Assembly: GCA_021775275.1 (NCBI GenBank)
Contig: JAJFIE010000156.1
Location: 1-10,027, forward strand
Length of the DNA: 10,027 bases
Direction: 5' to 3'
Source: Rhodospirillales bacterium
GTDB taxonomy: Bacteria; Pseudomonadota; Alphaproteobacteria; Rhodospirillales; Casp-alpha2
Part shown: positions 7,377 to 10,027 of the stretch, piece after piece
How positions within the stretch are numbered: position 1 is the first letter of the stretch
How the letters are laid out: each line of letters begins with the position of its first letter
Made by a program: the position numbers and the translations under genes
Notes under the pieces: generated by a model
What the model was told of the DNA's origin: nothing
What the model saw: the letters and a program-made list of their open reading frames with translations, nothing else
Database searches by the model: none

Positions 7377-8363
7377 ATGGAATATTTTTCATTTTTGGAT
7401 GCACCCGCCGTATTCGCTCTTGTTTTGGTGATCCTTGGACTCGCGATAATTTTCATGGGTGTGAAAATAGTACCGCAAGGCTCTGAGTATCCTGTCGAAC
7501 GATTCGGTAAATACATGCGAACACTGACTCCCGGGTTGCATCTTATTATCCCCATGGTTGATCGCTTGTCAGGGGAGGTGAACATGCGTGAGCGGGTGCT
7601 GGATGTGCCTTCTCAGGAAATCATCACAAAAGACAACGCCATGGTAAAGGTTGATGGCGTCGTCTTCTTTCAGGTCTTGGATGCTGCAAAATCAGAATAT
7701 GAAGTCAATGACCTGGAAAATGCTACGCTCAACCTGACCATGACAAATATCCGTACCGTTATGGGCTCGATGGACCTTGATCAGCTATTGTCCCAGCGCG
7801 ATGAGATTAACACGCGCCTTCTTACGGTGGTGGATCAGGCGACGAACCCGTGGGGGGTCAAAATTACACGAATTGAGATCAAGGATATCTCTCCTCCACG
7901 CGACCTTGTGGACTCGATGGCTCGTCAAATGAAGGCCGAACGGGATAAACGGGCGAACATCCTTGAAGCTGAAGGTTTCCGGCAGGCCGAGATTTTAAAG
8001 GCGGAAGGTGAAAAACAGTCAGCCATTCTTGAAGCTGAGGGCCGCCGCGAAGCGGCGTACCGTGACGCAGAAGCACGCGAACGCGAGGCCGAAGCCGAAG
8101 CAAAGGCGACAACAATGGTGTCAGAGGCCGTGGAAAATGGAAGTGTGCAGGCGATCAACTATTTTGTCGCCCAAAAATATGTTGAAGCATTTCAGAGCAT
8201 CGCGACGGCAAAAAACCAAAAGGTCATTATGATACCAATGGAAGCGACATCCCTTATCGGGTCATTGGCGGGAATTGGAGAGATATCAAAAGAAGTCTTC
8301 GGCAACTCTGATAAGCCGAAACGCAGCGATGGTCCGTGGAATTCCGGAAATAACAATGATTGA
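7377..8363 (+). CDS. qmcA: SPFH/band 7 (stomatin-like) membrane protein, QmcA type
   Basis: This encodes 328 residues, close to E. coli QmcA (about 305). Proteins of this group are anchored in the inner membrane, form large oligomeric assemblies, and are linked to membrane microdomains and to FtsH/HflKC-like quality control. The sequence shows one N-terminal membrane helix (about 10-29). A band 7 domain follows from about 30 to 190 (VPQGSEYPVERFGKY, LTPGLHLIIPMVDRL, the VPSQEIITKDNAMVKVDGV strand region, and VKITRIEIKDISPP). After that comes a coiled coil of 11-residue repeats (about 190-248), then a C-terminal region ending in a polar Asn-rich tail. The ATG has a good ribosome-binding site. 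The last 8 bases overlap the start of nfeD, the standard partner. GC content is clearly lower than in flanking genes (many AAA, GAA, ATT and TTT codons), suggesting a separate origin for the pair. Confidence 0.95.
   Translation: MEYFSFLDAPAVFALVLVILGLAIIFMGVKIVPQGSEYPVERFGKYMRTLTPGLHLIIPMVDRLSGEVNMRERVLDVPSQEIITKDNAMVKVDGVVFFQVLDAAKSEYEVNDLENATLNLTMTNIRTVMGSMDLDQLLSQRDEINTRLLTVVDQATNPWGVKITRIEIKDISPPRDLVDSMARQMKAERDKRANILEAEGFRQAEILKAEGEKQSAILEAEGRREAAYRDAEAREREAEAEAKATTMVSEAVENGSVQAINYFVAQKYVEAFQSIATAKNQKVIMIPMEATSLIGSLAGIGEISKEVFGNSDKPKRSDGPWNSGNNND
7959..8042 (+). repeat. 11-residue coiled-coil repeat inside QmcA
   Basis: ILEAEG, ILKAEG and ILEAEG begin at residues 195, 206 and 217 (bases 7959, 7992 and 8025), an exact 33-base period at the coding level. 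This is the hendecad coiled coil that follows the band 7 domain in many stomatin-like proteins and is expected to drive oligomerisation. It continues more loosely to about residue 248 as an Ala/Glu/Arg-rich helix. Confidence 0.8.
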
Positions 8364-8802
8364 GTTTCTTACCACACTAACATATTGGCATTGGGCCGTA
8401 CTTGCTGTCGTGCTTGTCGTGGCGGAGATTTTGCTGCCAGGCGTGATTTTCCTGTGAGTTGGAGTCGGGGCCGGAATCACCGCAATCATTATGTTCATCC
8501 AACCGGATTTGCCATGGGAAGTTCAGCTTGCCTGCTTCTCGGCGCTCGCCGTTGTATCCGGTATCACGGGACGTATTTGGATTCTCAAACATCCAATCGA
8601 AACCGATAAACCGCTCCTCAATCAACGAAGCCAACAAAACATCGGAAGAATCGTCACAATCATTGACCCGGTCGTCAATGGCGTTGGCACTGCTCATCTG
8701 GACGATACCGTATGGCGTGTCAGTGGCGCGGATATGAGTGCCGGCAGCAAGGCCCGGGTCACTGACGTAGACGGATCGACATTGATTGTGGAAGCGACCT
8801 GA
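8356..8802 (+). pseudogene. nfeD: NfeD-family membrane protein interrupted by an in-frame TGA
   Basis: Read through, the frame gives 148 positions, the size of short NfeD proteins (E. coli YbbK is about 150). The first helix is WHWAVLAVVLVVAEILLPGVIFL. The next codon, number 34, is TGA (8455-8457). The frame then continues perfectly with VGVGAGITAIIMFIQPD, a further helix near 55-70, and a C-terminal OB-fold domain (GRIVTIIDPVVNGVGTAHL to VTDVDGSTLIVEAT). Family members usually have Trp at this place (LLPG..FLWxGxxA), so TGG to TGA is the simplest change. TGA ends dapD, dapE and qmcA here, so general UGA recoding is ruled out. The start overlaps qmcA by 8 bases with GGA 7 bases upstream. An ATG at 8491 could restart a 103-residue second part lacking the first helix. 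Options are a recent null mutation, restart or readthrough, or a base error in the assembly. Confidence 0.85.
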
Positions 8803-8817
8803 TTTCCCCGGACAACA

Positions 8818-9411
8818 TTATACAGGTCGCCGCGCCCTCAAGGCCGTCGACAGCGTACCTTCATCCAGATAATCCAGCTCACCGCCGACGGGGACACCGT
8901 GGGCTATGGCGGTGACGCTGACGTCGCAATCGGCGAGGCGCTCGGCGATGTAGTGGGCCGTAGTCTGTCCATCTACCGTGGCGCTGAGCGCCAGGACGAC
9001 CTCGGTGACTTTTTCATCCCGTGCGCGTTCAAGAAACATCGGCATTTTCAGATCTTCCGGCCCGACGCCGTCCAGCGCCGACAGGGTGCCCCCCAGCACA
9101 TGATACAGCCCACGGTAGGCGGCGGTGCGTTCCAGCGCCCACAGATCGGCCACATCCTCCACCACACAGATCGTGCCGTGATCCCTTTTGGGTCCGCTAC
9201 AGATGGTGCAGGGGTTATTGGTATCAATATTACCGCACTGGCCACAGATCTGAATTCCTTCCGACACCTCCATGAGGGCGCGGATCAGCGGCTGTAGCAG
9301 CGATTCCCGCCGCTTGATCAGGTGCAGCACCACGCGCCGGGCCGACCGGGGGCCGAGGCCCGGCAGTTTTCCCAGATGCTGGATCAGTTGTTCGATGGCG
9401 GCGTCATACAT
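8818..9411 (-). CDS. recR: Recombination mediator protein RecR
   Basis: This encodes 197 residues, the standard length. RecR works with RecO (and RecF) to load RecA on single-stranded DNA covered by SSB during gap repair, in the cytoplasm. The helix-hairpin-helix region is at the N-terminus ([20 protein letters not shown], residues 12-31). A four-cysteine zinc finger follows (C56, C59, C68, C71: [16 protein letters not shown]). The Toprim domain then begins at [14 protein letters not shown] (81-94), continues through a helical part starting [12 protein letters not shown] (110-121), and ends with [17 protein letters not shown] (167-183). The ATG at 9411 gives the canonical N-terminus, with only a weak GGGTGA upstream. 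It follows ybaB by 38 bp on the same strand, the near-universal ybaB-recR pair. Its stop lies 15 bp from the end of the convergent nfeD frame. Confidence 0.98.
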   Translation of the reverse strand: MYDAAIEQLIQHLGKLPGLGPRSARRVVLHLIKRRESLLQPLIRALMEVSEGIQICGQCGNIDTNNPCTICSGPKRDHGTICVVEDVADLWALERTAAYRGLYHVLGGTLSALDGVGPEDLKMPMFLERARDEKVTEVVLALSATVDGQTTAHYIAERLADCDVSVTAIAHGVPVGGELDYLDEGTLSTALRARRPV

Positions 9412-9449
9412 GAGGATTCACCCGGACGGCGCTGGTTAGCCAGCCCCGA

Positions 9450-9773
9450 TCAAAATGGTAACTGCATGCCGGGGGGCAATTGAAGACCGCCGGTGAGTTC
9501 GGACATTCTTTCGCGCATCTGCGCGTCTACCTTGGCGCGCGCATCGTTGATGGCGGCGACGATCAGGTCTTCCAGCATGTCGGAGTCGCCCTCGCCCACC
9601 AGTGACGGATCGATTTTGGTGCGCCTCGCCTCGCCCTTGCCGTTGAGAGTGACCTCCACCAAGCCGCCACCGGCGGAACCGGTGACTTCCACATCGGCCA
9701 GCTGATCCTGCATTTCCTGCATCTTGGACTGCATTTCCTGAGCCTGTTTCATCATATTTCCGAAATTCTTCAT
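9450..9773 (-). CDS. ybaB: YbaB/EbfC family nucleoid-associated protein
   Basis: This encodes 107 residues (the family is about 100-115). YbaB proteins are small dimeric DNA-binding proteins associated with the nucleoid and usually encoded next to recR. The N-terminal helix is Met/Gln-rich (KNFGNMMKQAQEMQSKMQEM, residues 2-21). It is followed by the strand region VEVTGSAGGGLVEVTLNGKG (28-47), then IDPSLV and the helical DMLEDLIVAAINDARAKVDA (65-84), ending in GGLQLPPGM. The frame opens at an ATG at 9788. The ATG at 9773 is preferred because GGAG lies 9 bases before it and it gives the family N-terminus MKNFGNMM. In many bacteria dnaX precedes ybaB. Here the neighbour is a divergent exonuclease gene, so ybaB-recR has its own promoter. 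Confidence 0.96.
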   Translation of the reverse strand: MKNFGNMMKQAQEMQSKMQEMQDQLADVEVTGSAGGGLVEVTLNGKGEARRTKIDPSLVGEGDSDMLEDLIVAAINDARAKVDAQMRERMSELTGGLQLPPGMQLPF

Positions 9774-9782
9774 GGTCGCGGG

Positions 9783-9786
9783 CTCC
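9783..9786 (-). promoter_or_regulatory. Ribosome-binding site of ybaB that decides the start
   Basis: GGAG on the minus strand, 9 bases before the ATG at 9773, overlaps the upstream ATG at 9788. It therefore supports the shorter 107-residue product. Confidence 0.65.
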
Positions 9787-9823
9787 ATTTGTGCGCAAGT
9801 GTGGGACGGTTGACGATCACCCG

Positions 9824-9852
9824 TGTATAACAGGCGTGAGAGGGAGTGTCAT
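9824..9852 (-). promoter_or_regulatory. Candidate promoter for ybaB-recR
   Basis: Minus-strand ATGACA (9847-9852) and TATACA (9824-9829) are separated by 17 bases, matching the sigma-70 consensus at 5 and 4 of 6 positions. The start point would be near 9817, with a leader of about 44 bases. The -35 overlaps the start codon of the divergent exonuclease gene, so the two expression signals are interleaved within 77 bp. Confidence 0.4.
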
Positions 9853-10027
9853 GCCACACCAGAACCTGTTTGTCTTCGATATCGAAACCGTGCCCGATAC
9901 GGATGCGGTGCCAAATCTGACCGGATTTGATGAGCCGGATACAGAAGCCCGGCGCGCCGAACTGGAACGCTATCATCTGGACATCACCGATGGACGAAAC
10001 GCCTTTCCCCGTCAGCCTTTTCACAAG
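9851..10027 (+). CDS. Predicted 3'-5' exonuclease related to the PolB exonuclease domain, N-terminal part (3' end outside the window)
   Basis: The frame is open from ATG at 9851 to the window edge, 59 residues. It starts MPHQNLFVFDIETVPDTD. The D10-x-E12 pair in VFDIETVPD is the Exo I motif of DEDD exonucleases, and the 'FDIETVPD' start is characteristic of the PolB-like exonuclease family (DNA_pol_B_exo2). Members are thought to trim DNA 3' ends, but their cellular role is poorly known. The remaining motifs (Exo II and III) would lie beyond the edge. AGGGAG (9841-9846) precedes the ATG by 4 bases, overlapping a longer GAGAGGGAG purine stretch. It is divergent from ybaB-recR. The family assignment rests on a short piece, so it is good but not certain. 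Confidence 0.8.
   Translation, partial: MPHQNLFVFDIETVPDTDAVPNLTGFDEPDTEARRAELERYHLDITDGRNAFPRQPFHK

Noticed and set aside
8455..8457. TGA in nfeD as selenocysteine or as a Trp codon in an altered genetic code
   Set aside because: dapD, dapE and qmcA in this window end normally at TGA, and NfeD has no known selenocysteine. A nonsense change or base error is simpler.
9810..9831. TTGACG and TATAAC before the exonuclease gene as a plus-strand promoter
   Set aside because: The spacing is only 10 bases, too short for sigma-70 elements.

Overview
The window is a stretch of chromosome from a Gram-negative bacterium, most likely an alphaproteobacterium of Rhodospirillales-like type. The evidence is moderately high GC, a dapD-dapE pair lying beside truA, fmt and def, a def-rmuC divergent pair, and a PolB-like exonuclease next to ybaB-recR. 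I cannot name a genus from the sequence. Nothing indicates a phage, plasmid, transposon, CRISPR array, tRNA or rRNA.

Layout. 1-2034 (+): the 3' end of dapD, complete dapE, and an unassigned five-helix membrane protein, packed with gaps of 3 and -4 bp. The two dap genes belong to the succinylase route to meso-diaminopimelate and lysine. 2046-3153 (-): a small membrane protein and truA (tRNA pseudouridine synthase). 3306-4361 (+): a 351-residue protein I do not recognise, wedged against the coding direction of its neighbours. 4362-5884 (-): fmt and def, which put the formyl group on initiator Met-tRNA and later remove it from nascent proteins. 6095-7225 (+): rmuC. 7377-8802 (+): an SPFH/stomatin gene (qmcA type) followed by its usual partner nfeD, which is interrupted by an in-frame TGA. 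8818-9773 (-): recR and ybaB. 9851-end (+): the start of a PolB-like 3'-5' exonuclease.

Most of the window is housekeeping: cell-wall precursor synthesis, tRNA modification, initiation chemistry and DNA maintenance. The parts worth a second look are the broken nfeD, the lower-GC qmcA-nfeD block with its own good promoter, and the unassigned reverse-oriented gene that separates truA from fmt-def. Convergent genes meet with almost no space (11, 0 and 15 bp) and without recognisable intrinsic terminators. I see good housekeeping genes and some oddities, but no convincing undescribed multi-gene system.
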